64,000 bases of DNA from contig CAIIXF020000069.1 of NCBI GenBank assembly GCA_903813345.2, positions 1 through 64,000 on the forward strand. Reading direction: 5' to 3'. Position numbers and translations under genes: made by a program. The notes below the pieces were generated by a model. It saw only the letters and a program-made list of their open reading frames with translations, had not been told where the DNA came from and did not search any database. The stretch comes from Owenia fusiformis. Taxonomy: Eukaryota; Annelida; Polychaeta; Sabellida; Oweniidae. Below, one piece after another: positions 45,393-55,908 of the stretch; position 1 is the first letter of the stretch; each line of letters opens with the position of its first letter.

Positions 45393-45719
45393 CTCCCATC
45401 AACATTGCATATATGTCATCACAGTCATGACTTACATGCCCAGTTTTCTGGACTCATTATTAAAACGTGACTTTACAGGTTGCCAGTCACACTATTCAGA
45501 GTAGGTCAATATAGAGTGTTAAGTAAGTAATGACACCCGGTCTCCCATTTCTACAGTTTTTTACCAATATTTCTAGATTTTGCACATATTATCTGACATG
45601 TGATAATGAGAGCAAATACCTATTTTTGAAAAACATTTGTTTCGCCAATCTTATCCAATAGTATTTCAACCTGGCTGCCCTTACAAACTCCTCCTCGGAA
45701 TAAAACCGTTGACTCTTTT

Positions 45720-47010
45720 TTTCAATTTCAATTTATTTATAATTCCTAGGTATTGATATAATTACAAAAGTATGCCTTTGTTAACTTAATAACATTAGCG
45801 GCATAGTAAATATTAAAATATAACACAGGAATTTACACAATACAAAAACTACGTAGTAAGTTTAGTCTGTATGTATGCTTGCTCCCCATCCCGCCCATAA
45901 GGTTCCCAAAGGATTTTAGAATGTTTCACTGGCTATTTAATACTGAGATTGCTGCTGAGATATAGTGAGCCACGATTTCAATAATTTTGCCATTCATCAC
46001 ATCACTAAGGTTGGAATCCCCATACAAAAGTGTATCTGATTTCTTAGAGATTGTTAAATTTCTGAAATCGGGCAAACATTCCAGTTCGTCGAGTCCTGCA
46101 AGAAGCAATTCCCTTTCATTTATGAGCAGTGGACATTTGATTAGAAAATGAGAAGTAGTTTGTTAGGTGCACCACATGGACAATTGGGATCATTAATTGT
46201 GGTAAAATTGTGGGCATGTAAATGGCTATTGAGCAGGAGACCAGCTCTAAGTCTGTTGAAAGTAATTCCTGTTTGTCTTGGCATTGTGTACTCCATTTTG
46301 GATGTAGGTAAGGATGCATGGCTCCAATTCTTCCTGACTGATCTTTTGAATCTTGAGATTGGCTGCCCAACTCGGATAGTTGGTGGAAGCCCATTCCAAG
46401 CTGAGATGGCACTAAAAATTGTAGATTTTTTAGTTGAGACACTAGTATGTAATGGAATCTGGTAATCTGGCTGATCTCTCAGCCTTCTGGTGTGAACAGT
46501 TTCATAAGTTCTCACAACATCACAGATGAAGGGAGGTAAGGCATTAAAACGCGCTTTAAAAATAAATTTTTTTAAGTGCTCATCTCTTCTCGATGCCAGC
46601 TTGTTCCAGTTAAGAGAAGAAAGTACCTTATCAGTATTTGACCCATGAATAGCACCTGAAACTAGGCAGGCTGCTCTATAGTGCAGACTTTCGAGAGCTT
46701 GGAGCTTAAGAGCTGATGCTTTATTGTAAATTATGTCACAGTAATCTAAGTGGGGTATGAAGTAAGCATTGTAAATTGTTTCGAGATGTTTGCTTGATAA
46801 CTTTTTACTAAGAGCCTTCAGTGGCCTCATTAAAATTGTCAATTTGTTAATCAGTTGGTCAATGTGGGCATTAAAGTTTAAGTGTTTATCTAACACTATT
46901 CTTAAGTGCTTATGGGTATCTGTCATTGGTATTTGCTCATTTCCTAAGGTTAATGATGGTTGAGCTGCTAATCGGGTTCTATGACAATAAAATGTTAGAT
47001 CAGCACTGAC
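45720..47010 (-). mobile_element. 5'-truncated LINE (CR1/L2-type) fragment
   Basis: A LINE 3' portion on the minus strand, with coding to 45926 followed by a 3' UTR ending in an AATTATAAATAAATTGAAAT tail at about 45720. The frame is open upstream to a stop near 47010. It is the same family type as 25211-25968 and is decayed by a frameshift. Confidence 0.75.
45926..46926 (-). pseudogene. LINE RT thumb and C-terminal region
   Basis: It starts in the middle of the RT protein with TDTHKHLRIVLDKHLNF and HLDYCDIIYNKA (post-YADD thumb). These are followed by RFNALPPFICDVV, SAWNGLPPTIR, GQPISRFKR, NRLRAGLLLNSHLHAHNF and the start of the knuckle CPCG. A frameshift or deletion near 46115 leads to DTLLYGDSNLSD in another frame (46108-45926). 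Endonuclease and RT catalytic motifs are missing. Confidence 0.8.
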
Positions 47011-47626
47011 TCTTTAGAGAGTCCAACAACGTGTAGTTCAAGTTCATTTGGTGAATAATGATTAAGGTCTATATTTTCTAAATCCTAGACTACTCTGCAT
47101 TCTGTCCATTCTCCATGGACTACTTTGCAGTATGACATACATGTTGCTGCGTTGCAGTCAGTTTCATATTTCCACAAAACCTGTTTTCCGATGATTTTTT
47201 AACTTTGGCAGACTTTCCACCTAATGGAGATCGCAGACTATTATGATGTCATACTAGGACTACTATGAATGAACCATACCATGAATGTAATCATTATACA
47301 GGACATACTGTAAAAACCAACTAGGTAAATTTAACTGAGAATACTCACAATCATATAAACCCCCTTAATATTAAACATTGTTTTGTGTCTCTTCCCTTGA
47401 TCTGCTCAGTTGCTAATTATAACGGAACATAATAAATTCGTGTTGGTGAAATTAATTTATTTAATATAAAATAATAATACCATTAGCAAGTTGGGTAGTC
47501 ATATCTGTCCACAAAGATCGCTAAAAGCGAGCTTGTCGCCCAACTAGATCACGGGAAGAAAAGTGCTTTGTGGGTCGCTGGCGTTGCCTTGGTTATAACA
47601 GTAAGATTAAGAAATTAAAACTACTA
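47011..47626. other. No gene seen
   Basis: AT-rich sequence between the LINE fragment and the third Tc1/mariner element. Confidence 0.3.
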
Positions 47627-48568
47627 CAGTGTGTCTCAAAAAATGTTACACTTACAAAAAGTTCAATATCTTTCATGATATTGACTTTTCCCTTAAAATA
47701 TACTTAGATACAATAAGACCAGTCTTTCTCGAATAAATTCACACCATCAGATTCAAAATCCGTCCAAGATTGGCTGCACGGGACTGATTTTATAGACGCA
47801 TGTGAAATCTAATTTGCGCCAACTTCTCAGTGGCTGGACATGTGGTGATCAATTCTTTTTTGGTGTGAATGCTGTGGACAGTGATATGTTGATATGATCA
47901 ATGATCCAGTTGTTTCTTTCCTGGATAGAAATACAAGATTTCATTGTCAGAGTGTTCAATTTTGTTATGATGGCAACAGGATGGTGCAAAGGCCTATGGC
48001 AGATCGTTTGGTAAACCTCTTTGGAAATTAGAAGATAGCATTGAATTCCCCAAATGGACTGACCCCCAAGGTCATCCCACTTTACACCCTTGAGTTTTTG
48101 AAGGGCCCCTGAAAGCGGTTTACAGCATCACAAACTGACCTAAATGAACTTCTGCAAAAATAATTGATAGAATCAGAGTGATATTACAATTCATGCGCGC
48201 ATGGGCAAGGGTACCTCAAGTTTAATTTGGAAAACATGTTGAGGGGACCACATGTTTATGTCTTATACCCAATGATCATATGTAAGACAAATAGGAAAAT
48301 AACATAATGACACAGTTTAAGGTCAAGCTTCTACTCAGAAGAAAGTTAAATATTAAAGAAAATGTTCCTCTTTTGTCATTTGGTCAATCCAATCACTTAG
48401 AAGTTGGCGCAAGTCAGATTTTACCATGGGACACTAAAAGCTGTCGTGTGGAGCCAATCAATGACATATTTTAAATTTGATGGTGTCCAATGTATATTTT
48501 AGGGAAAAGTCAAAATTATGAAAGATATTGAACTTTTTGTGAGTGTAACATTTTTTTGAGACACTCTG
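47627..48568 (+). mobile_element. Third Tc1/mariner-type element, 942 bp, TIRs about 95 bp, TA target site
   Basis: TA flanks both ends. The arms start CAGTGTGTCTCAAAAAATGT and (inverse) CAGAGTGTCTCAAAAAAATG, and share AAAAAGTTCAATATCTTTCA and GACTTTTCCCT. Its ends and length resemble the two elements at 29653-31619, which suggests one superfamily with different subfamilies. Confidence 0.85.
47974..48250 (+). pseudogene. Decayed DDE transposase
   Basis: QQDGAKAYG contains the second catalytic aspartate. The third-aspartate block survives in a shifted frame as PPRSSHFTPLSF, where the usual SPD is SSH, so the catalytic residue is lost. Downstream KGPLKAVYSIT and IIDRIRVIL match the following region. 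Several stops and frameshifts are present. Confidence 0.65.
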
Positions 48569-49478
48569 TATAGATGACACGCATCTAAAAGATAAATATG
48601 TCAACATTGTCTTGTTCAACTCCAAAGGTCTAAAATGTCCATTCATTCACTCAATCAAATATCGTTTATGGATTATGTGTCACTAACTACAAACTAATGT
48701 TCATATTAGAACTACTTCAACTTTATCCTGGTAAGCTAATCTATTGTAACTATATGTAAAAGAGTCTTCCTCGGCAGTCTTTATAGTTCAATGAATAGAA
48801 CAAAGGGTAATGAAGTTAATCGGCATTCACTAGGAAAAACATTTCCAGGTGCCTGTGCCAGTGAGAAGTGAAACACTTAACCCCCCGGCGCAGATTCCTG
48901 ACGTATAGTTCTGCACACTCAATATTTTGAAAATGATCATTATTACCGAATACATTTCTCAAAAATGAAATTGCATTTGCCGAAGGGATGAATTAAAAAT
49001 TCTAATCCCTGTTGGCAAATACATTAACCAGTATCCATCCGATTCCTTTAAATTAAAACCATAAGAATGGAAACCTGCAGATCAAATTATCATGGAAAGT
49101 AAAATACTAGTCCATTTTTCAATACATGTTTTAGGAATAGTTTAAATTGTGTATCTCATCAACAAGGGATAATTAGTCACTTGTAAAGTATAATTGATTT
49201 TAAGTATTGTAATAATAAAACGTTTTGCTAAATGAGCAGTACGACCAGGCAAAAACGCGTAAACATTTTTTGATTGTTTCATGGTAAGTAAAATACTAGA
49301 CCACGATGTTGACGACATACTCAAAAACAATGTTCTCGAAGGTAAAATACCAGTCAACAGCACTGCAATTTTGTATGCCATCTTAATTATTTCGGGCAAA
49401 TAGATGAGGAATAAAATTGTTGAAGAAAAATCCAAAGTTTTATCCGTCCAGATCACCAACTTACGATATCAGCGTAAA
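48569..49478. other. No confirmed gene
   Basis: A 105-codon minus-strand frame (49142-49459) directly follows the tyrosine recombinase stop of the second DIRS-like element. It has hydrophobic stretches and no motif I know. It could be the 3' untranslated region of that element. Confidence 0.3.
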
Positions 49479-50400
49479 TTACATTGAATTTATTCGAATG
49501 TAACGTTTCACAGCCTTGGTTTTCCAACGCCCTATTTTAGCTACTTGTTCTTCAGAGAGTTTATATTTGGTGAGGAGATCTGTGCTGCGACCGATACGAA
49601 AACTATGAGATGTGTATTTTGACTTTTCAAGATTATTCGCACACACCGCTAATTCTAGATGTTTACAAAAATATTGTCTGGTCACGGGTGAGCCATCATT
49701 TAGTACAAATAATTGATCGGTGGTATTGCTTTCTTTCCGTAACTTGACGTATTCTTGCATTAGTCTCACAGCGCAAATTTTTGACATTTTGGAACGTTCG
49801 ATGTGCAATTTAAAAGGTGTGGTCGATGCGTTGTGTTTATAATCCTTAAATGCGACAATAATCGATTTTTTCCTGATTTCTACCATCTTAAATTCTAAAG
49901 CGTGTGACGCCGAACCGCCTGTGGCTAATTCCGAAAGTCTCAGGAAAGCATGATACGCTAGTGAAAACATGGCAGTCATTAACGTACTTTCATATTTAGA
50001 CAAACACATTAAGGGTAAAACCCTAATCAATTTTGTTAATATTTTTTCGTTTATTGGAAGTATTGAGTCAATTGACGGCGACACCTTCGACAATCCCTTT
50101 AGCATTTTTCTTATTACAAACGAATCAGCCGGATCAGTTTTGTTGCACATTTTGTGATAATATGAAATAGCTGAAATCATTGTTGTAATAGTAGCACTAG
50201 CGTACTTTTCTAAAGACAAATGAGCTATGAATGCACTAAGCATTGCTGAAGTCACAGGAAAAATCCTTGACTGTTTCTGAACCGATGATGACAATCAATG
50301 TACTTTTCCCATGCCCAAATATACGTCGTTTTTGTAGATTTGGCCAACGATTTATTGATCAACACGTCTATCCTGTCTCTAACTTGAGATCTATAGTTAC
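49479..50400 (-). pseudogene. Tyrosine recombinase of the second DIRS-like element, catalytic part intact
   Basis: The main frame (50294-49479) is uninterrupted for 271 codons. It carries FLRLSELATGG (first catalytic arginine), SHSFRIGRSTD (H-x-x-R), IGRWKTKAV and KRYIRI (tyrosine nucleophile). It lacks its own ATG at the start. The N-terminal helical part, with IDVLINKSLAKSTKTTY and IWAWEKY, is in another frame at about 50400-50295, so one frameshift separates the two. The catalytic domain could still fold. Confidence 0.85.
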
Positions 50401-50860
50401 TTTCTCTGGTTCTTGATTCAGCCAAGGTGCCAGTTTTCTTGCGCGGTCTATCTGAAAACGAGAAATTGCGTCGCTGATAGCATTGGAAGATACATGGTTT
50501 TAATCAAAATGTTTTGGACAGATCGATATCAACTGACGGAGTAAACCCATTGTAGTTTTATTTTTTGATGTCATCGTATTAATTGCTTGACAGATCACTT
50601 GGTTATCGCATCTTATTAAAATGTTGTGATTTGCGAACAGTTTTGACCAAATAGAAAAACCTTTCACAATTGGGATTAATTCTTTTGTTGAAATGTCATA
50701 ATTTATGGTGTCTTTTTACCACGGTATAAAGAACCATTTTGTCTTATAAAGTCCCGCACAACCTATGTTACCACTCGCATCGGAGAATAACTGCAGTGTA
50801 TTAGAATCAACAAATTCTCTGTGAAGGAAGAACGATTTGCTATTATACTGTAACCGGACG
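50300..50860 (-). pseudogene. RNase H of the second DIRS-like element
   Basis: Recognisable in shifted frames: LQLFSDASGNIGCAGLY (first D), YDISTKELIPIVKGFSIW (E), ILIRCDNQVICQAIN (second D), then SNAISDAISRFQI, the linker to the recombinase. At least one stop or frameshift lies near 50720. The N-terminal edge at about 50860 coincides with the insertion boundary. Confidence 0.7.
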
Positions 50861-50869
50861 AAACGGGGA

Positions 50870-52590
50870 AGGGAAAAGGACTTTTAAACAGAATCTAATG
50901 GATCAAATAAAACATGCAACACATATGCAACACGACGAGTGATGTAAAATATAACAATATGTACAAGGTTTATTTAATTAAAATCAATCAATAGAACATT
51001 GCAATCAAAGCAGTATTATTTATTGCACTGATAGAAAGAACAATGGTAGCATTTAGGATAAACAAGTTTAATCTAATCAACTATTATAGAATTGTCTATG
51101 TAAAATGCACTTTAAACCAGAGCTACGGAAATGTCTATTTAAAAGGTCTATTAAAATATAATAAAAGCTATGCGAGACGATATAAGGCACTTGGTTGTGG
51201 GAAATCGTCCTTCAAGTGGGCGTGGAAAGTTCTGCTCGAGATGGCAGGGAACTTGGCTGACTGTGTGTTGAAATCCCACGGTGATAGTTTCTTCGATCAG
51301 CGAATTCCAGCTGCTACGGCACCCCAACGGACTGCTGTAGATTCACAGCTTACGAATCTTTTATCTTAGGTTGCTCATTGCTGTCTATCGTCGTTGATGA
51401 AGTCTTTATCCCGATGTCACATCCAGTCCATAAACAGGAATCCTTTTACCTAGAAAATGTGCATAGCCCTACCTTGTAGTCGTGCCTCCAGATATCGTCT
51501 GATGGATATTGCTTTCTGCGGTCCCTTTCAGAAATATGCTAGCAAGCATTTAACCAATCATGTAGCAGTTACCCAAGTTTGCTGGGATTCCATTGGGCTA
51601 TTATATTACCGAATGATGCGTGTCTCGCGTTCGAATTGCGTTTTCCGTCGTGGTTTGCTTCTTCGTAGTTACAAAACTGGTTTATTTCCAATAAGTCTAC
51701 CACACATAACTCATATGTAAAGTGTTGCTCCGTTTTTGTCTTTCAGTGAAATAGACTTTAAAATATCATACTACCGCAACTGCAAAAGCTTTATGCATTA
51801 ATAATTTCGTTAAGCAGACCGTTACAATACCCTTGCAAAAATGCATGCCAAAGGACGATGTGCAATTATTGACAAATATCCCTATGGTCAAAATGAATCA
51901 TTCGTAGGTGTAACATGAAGAATAAAATGTCATATAATACTTTGGAAAATATTAAAGTGCTCGGACACACATAAGCTGAGATATGGATCATTTCGTTCAG
52001 TAAGGTTATATTGACTTACATGGGGATGTGCACCATTGACTTAACATGAGGATATCAGCAGATCCCAATAGAGGCCATTGGTTTCAATTGATTATCACAG
52101 AAATGCCAAAAATACACTATGACCTGAATCGATTGCAAACTTAATAATTTCACAATACGACACAAATGGTTTATCTCATCAAATGTGCAAATATGAAGTT
52201 TGCAATCGATTCAGGTCATACTTAAAATTAAAAGATTGTACATTTTTTCATCATTTTTTTCCCTACAAAATGGCTATAGAAAAATGCTCCAAAAACAACT
52301 TTTACACTTATCAAATATCATACAAGTTTGTAAAACCAAAGATTATACTATTATATTTAATTATGTAGTAACATATTTGGATAAGATGCAGGGATGCGTA
52401 GGATGTAAATGGATTTTGACAGACACAAAAATACTTCCTGGTTTGGAATCTATACCTCTACACTTCATGATTGAAATTTGACCCTAATAAGTGGCCTATA
52501 CATCAATACAGTGCTGAATATAGGTCAACAAGATACTAGTGTGCATATAAATGTAATAATTGAAGCAGAATACTCATTTTGAAAAATCAG
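50870..52590. other. Roughly 1.7-kb insertion between RT and RNase H of the second DIRS-like element
   Basis: RT ends at 52596 and RNase H resumes near 50860, whereas these domains should be adjacent. The intervening DNA has no recognised protein. A more GC-rich block (51170-51700) has plus-strand frames with no known motif. A perfect 25-bp inverted repeat lies at 52118-52220. A minus-strand AATAAA near 50975 could be the tail of a retroposed sequence. No TIRs or TSD were found. Confidence 0.5.
52118..52220. other. Perfect 25-bp inverted repeat with 53-base loop
   Basis: TATGACCTGAATCGATTGCA then AACTT (52118-52142) is exactly inverted at 52196-52220. No mismatch occurs in 25 pairs, so it is recent or maintained. 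It is too short to be a full element and may be a foldback remnant. Confidence 0.8.
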
Positions 52591-52595
52591 ATGAA

Positions 52596-53888
52596 TTATT
52601 TTTTTCCCATGGGGAGATCCCAATGGCGGGTGTATAACGTCCTTTGTAAATCTTGTCTGGCCTCTTTGGATATCTGAACTTTCTTTGATGATTTTTTGCG
52701 TTTGTTTTTGTTGTCATACAAGGTTTGCCCCAATAAATCATAAAGTCTTCGAAGTGCGGCTCGACCGGGCCGCACGACTCGAGTTGCAAAGGCCAATTTT
52801 CCTAATAAGGATTCCAAATCACCCTGCAATATATATTTGCATTTCCTATATTTCTCTATTGAAGCTTGGAGAGGTATCATTTTATCAGCCGGCAATCGAG
52901 CCTCCCATCGCAGTGTGTCCAATTCGATACCAAATACTGTCATTGTTGTTGAAGGGCCGCAAGTTTTGCTCTCTTTTATGGGTAAATTCAATTGAGTTGC
53001 CAAACCCAATAATTTTTCTAGATCGCGCTTACAATTAGGTGAATCTGGGGGTCCGACGATTATGAAGTCATCTAAATAATGCCCGATATGATTTATTTGA
53101 AACGTCGGGGACCTTGCTATGTATTCAATTTCGCAACTGAGCGATTCAAATATCTTACAGGACGACGCACACCCCATAGGGAGTGTCTTATCAAAATAAT
53201 ATTTTCCTTTCCATAATATTCCAAGTAGATGATGATCATTTTTTTGAATTTGTATAATCTTAAAACTATTTTCTATGTCTGTTTTAGAAATAAGTGCTCC
53301 CCTACCATTGTCTTAAATTAATTCGATAATATTGTCTACCGATTGATAGGTTACTGAAGAGTCTTCTCCTGATATTCCGTCATTAACTGAACTCCCCTTA
53401 GGAAAACTGAGGTCGTGAATTATTCTGAATTTATTTGGTTCTTTCTTTGGTATTCGCCCGAGAGGACTGATCTTAAATGCATTTAAAAACTGTTTAGGTG
53501 GTTCAGCAAACGGTCCTATGATACGCCCATGACTTATTTCTTTCCGAAGATAAAAATTGATATCTTCCTCAGCCTGAGTTGCTGAAAAATGATTGCGTTC
53601 TGTTTGTTTAATTGATAATACCTGACCTGTGTAATTGATATTAAAACCAGACCTAAAACCATTAATGAGATAAGATGCCTTAGACGTGTCATACCCTTGC
53701 AAGATAACTTTAAGTGCATTTACATCAATAGGAGTAACCACGCTGAATTCGTAAGTTTCTACGCATGAGTTAAATATTTCAGTTTTCTCTATCGATTTAC
53801 TGACAGCTTGATCCCGTTTTGTGATCTGTTTTGCATTTTTTACACATATGGATGTAGGTGCAACCCTTTCGTGTACATTTGTTGACAT
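52596..53888 (-). pseudogene. Reverse transcriptase of the second DIRS-like element
   Basis: One frame runs from 53888 to 52596 with a single TAA at about 53313. The N-terminal part has YLINGFRSGFNI, FKISPLGRIPKKEPNKFRII and HDLSFPKGSSVND. After the stop the same frame continues with SKTDIENSFKI, LPMGCASSCKIFE and HYLDDFIIVG (catalytic Y-L-D-D), then FGIELDTLRWEARLP. The thumb and connection end at LPMGKK, where the insertion starts. It overlaps the gag-like frame at its 5' end, as is usual for this element type. Confidence 0.85.
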
Positions 53889-54291
53889 TAGCGAATGTGT
53901 AACAGTGTCCGTCTGGCACGATATTTTGTTTTGTTGAATTTCCTTGTCAGCGAAAATTATGTTTATTTTTCAAATCAAACGAAGAGCGTTTAATGCGAAT
54001 CTTAGACCTAGCGCTGTCTATTAAATCTCTGTTGCGGAAACCCCAATGCAAATCAGCCGACTTTTTATGGAGTCTAAAATTTTCGTCATAAGATTTTGCA
54101 ACCCAAAAACCGTGCTCCGCGTTAATGTCTTTTACATCTTCCATGTATTTCATTAGTTGACCAATTACCTCGGGATGGCCCTTGCAATAGATTGCGACAT
54201 AAACATGAAATGCTGTCGACCAGTTTTCGAAACTTTTTATTTCTAGTTTTGGCTTAGATGGATTTGTAAGCAAACGATTCGGTCGTCCCAC
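53800..54291 (-). pseudogene. Gag-like protein of the second DIRS-like element
   Basis: The frame lacks an ATG and is preceded by a stop, so its N-terminus is lost. It has FENWSTAFHVYVAIY, YDENFRLHKKSADLHWGF, then a TGA near 53945, then a CCCH finger (C-x8-C-x4-C-x3-H) and a C-x2-C-x4-H-x5-C knuckle before a TAA near 53800. The finger spacing matches that of the first DIRS-like element. Confidence 0.7.
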
Positions 54292-54590
54292 AAAACACTT
54301 TATAATGCATAAAAAATATTATCAAAATTAAGATTTTATGTCTGTGTCAACGCACCTGTCACCAAGTTGCCATGGCAACCATTATTTCAATTTTGGAGGT
54401 TTTCTTTTAAACAATAGGTTTATTTCATTGATATATTTTTCATGGCATAATACACAATCATGCGGCAAATCGCCTTCTGGCATTTTATGTCCGCTTTCAA
54501 TTACAATGTTACATATAAATATTCGAAAAATTCAAGAAAAATAAAACACACCCACTGTTTAGATGTGGCATGTTATAAATGAAGTGTACT
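54292..54590. other. Gap between the second DIRS-like element and the LINE 3' end
   Basis: AT-rich. The true termini of both elements must lie here but no repeat marks them. Confidence 0.3.
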
Positions 54591-54691
54591 GACGGGGACC
54601 TGCTGCAACATAGATGGGGCGACCAATTACACATAGGGGTTGAGTAAGTGGGGTCTAAGGTAGTCAGATTATGTACAACCATGCACAACCA

Positions 54692-55908
54692 TTAACAGTT
54701 TTCTAAAAGAAATGTTGCTGTCAACTGAAATAGATTGTCTAATTTATTATGGGTGAGTTCGGGATCACCAAAGAGATATAAATCAATTTTATCCTGTTGG
54801 GTTTTATAACGTGATATATCATCCACAATTAACGCAATGGCTTCATTGAATTGATGGAGTTTATTCATTCTCATGGGGCAGCTAAAAAATAAATGTATAA
54901 AGGTCTCAGGGGACCCACACTCACAGTTTGGGGAGTCAACATTATTCCAGTTGTGAGATATCAATTGGGTCTTCAAAATAAGGTCGACTCTGGCTCTGTT
55001 GAGGTACATCTCTTGCCTGCGATTTAGAATATCAAGGGACACAGTCGATATAATCCCAGGGAACATTTCGATTTTTAGTCTCCTTTTTCGTTGTACATTG
55101 TTCCATATCTCGACCATCTTGTATATTGGTGATTTTCTGGGATAATTAATAGGCATGATATAGTCTCTGTTAAAACGCGTATTTCTAATATTGACTCTTT
55201 TATAAGGAATGAATATGTCTGTTATATATGATGGAATGAGGGCATTGTCGACTTTATACATAAGACTCTTAAAATGAAAATTTCTACGATCAAGTAAGCA
55301 AGACCAATTTAAAATTTTGAATACTTTACAGGCACTTGATCCTGACAGAGCTCCAGACACAATTAGACTAGCTTGGTACTGTAAACTACTAAGCTTTTTT
55401 TTAGGTCAATTTGGTTTGCACCATCATATAGGACATCACAGTAGTCAAAGAGTGACTGGATATAGGCATTATACATGATATTGAGATGTTTGGACTTCAG
55501 TCTTCCTTTCAGAGCTTTCATTGGATTAAGTGCTGTCTGGATCTTAGAGGCTAAATAGTTGATGTGAACTGATCCACATAGCTTATTGTCAAAGTAGTAG
55601 CCAAGATGTTTGTGGGTGTCAGTTCTTGTGATTGCGTGGCCATTTAACATAATCGGAGGATAATTATTTGCATTATTATTTTTAGAAAAAATCAACTCTT
55701 TGCTTTTTTCTGGCTTAAATTCAAGTTTCCAGATGTCAGACCAATTTTCTACCTTTTGAATATCATTTTGGAGTTGAATTTGGGCTTTTTGGCAAAAATA
55801 TTGATCTGTCATCGGCGTATATGAAGCATTTTGAAGATAAAGTATCAGGCAAGTCATTAATGTATATAAGGAAGAGGAGCGGCCCAAGGATACTTCCTTG
55901 AGGGACAC
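54692..55908 (-). pseudogene. LINE ORF2 C-terminal half in two further frames
   Basis: After a frameshift just past the YADD motif, the next frame (to 55363) has QNDIQKVENWSDIWKLEF, TDTHKHLGYYFDNKL and LFDYCDVLYDGANQ. A second break in an A8 run leads to the last frame (55360-54692) with VSGALSGSSACKVFKILNW, MVEIWNNVQRKRRLK, NRARVDLILKTQLISHNW, the knuckle C-E-C-G-x7-H-x4-C and LFGDPELTHN. Both breaks restore to sensible protein if one base is altered, which suggests recent damage or base-calling errors in homopolymers. Confidence 0.8.

Larger units (their letters stand above)
49479..54291 (-). mobile_element. Second DIRS-order tyrosine-recombinase retrotransposon, split by a 1.7-kb insertion
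   Basis: On the minus strand the order is gag-like protein (54291 to about 53800), reverse transcriptase (53888-52596), an insertion (about 52590-50870), RNase H (about 50860-50300) and tyrosine recombinase (about 50400-49479). It is a different subfamily from the element at 39434-43060 but has the same gene order and paired zinc fingers. Damage is modest: single stops in gag and RT and a few frameshifts. Confidence 0.85.
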
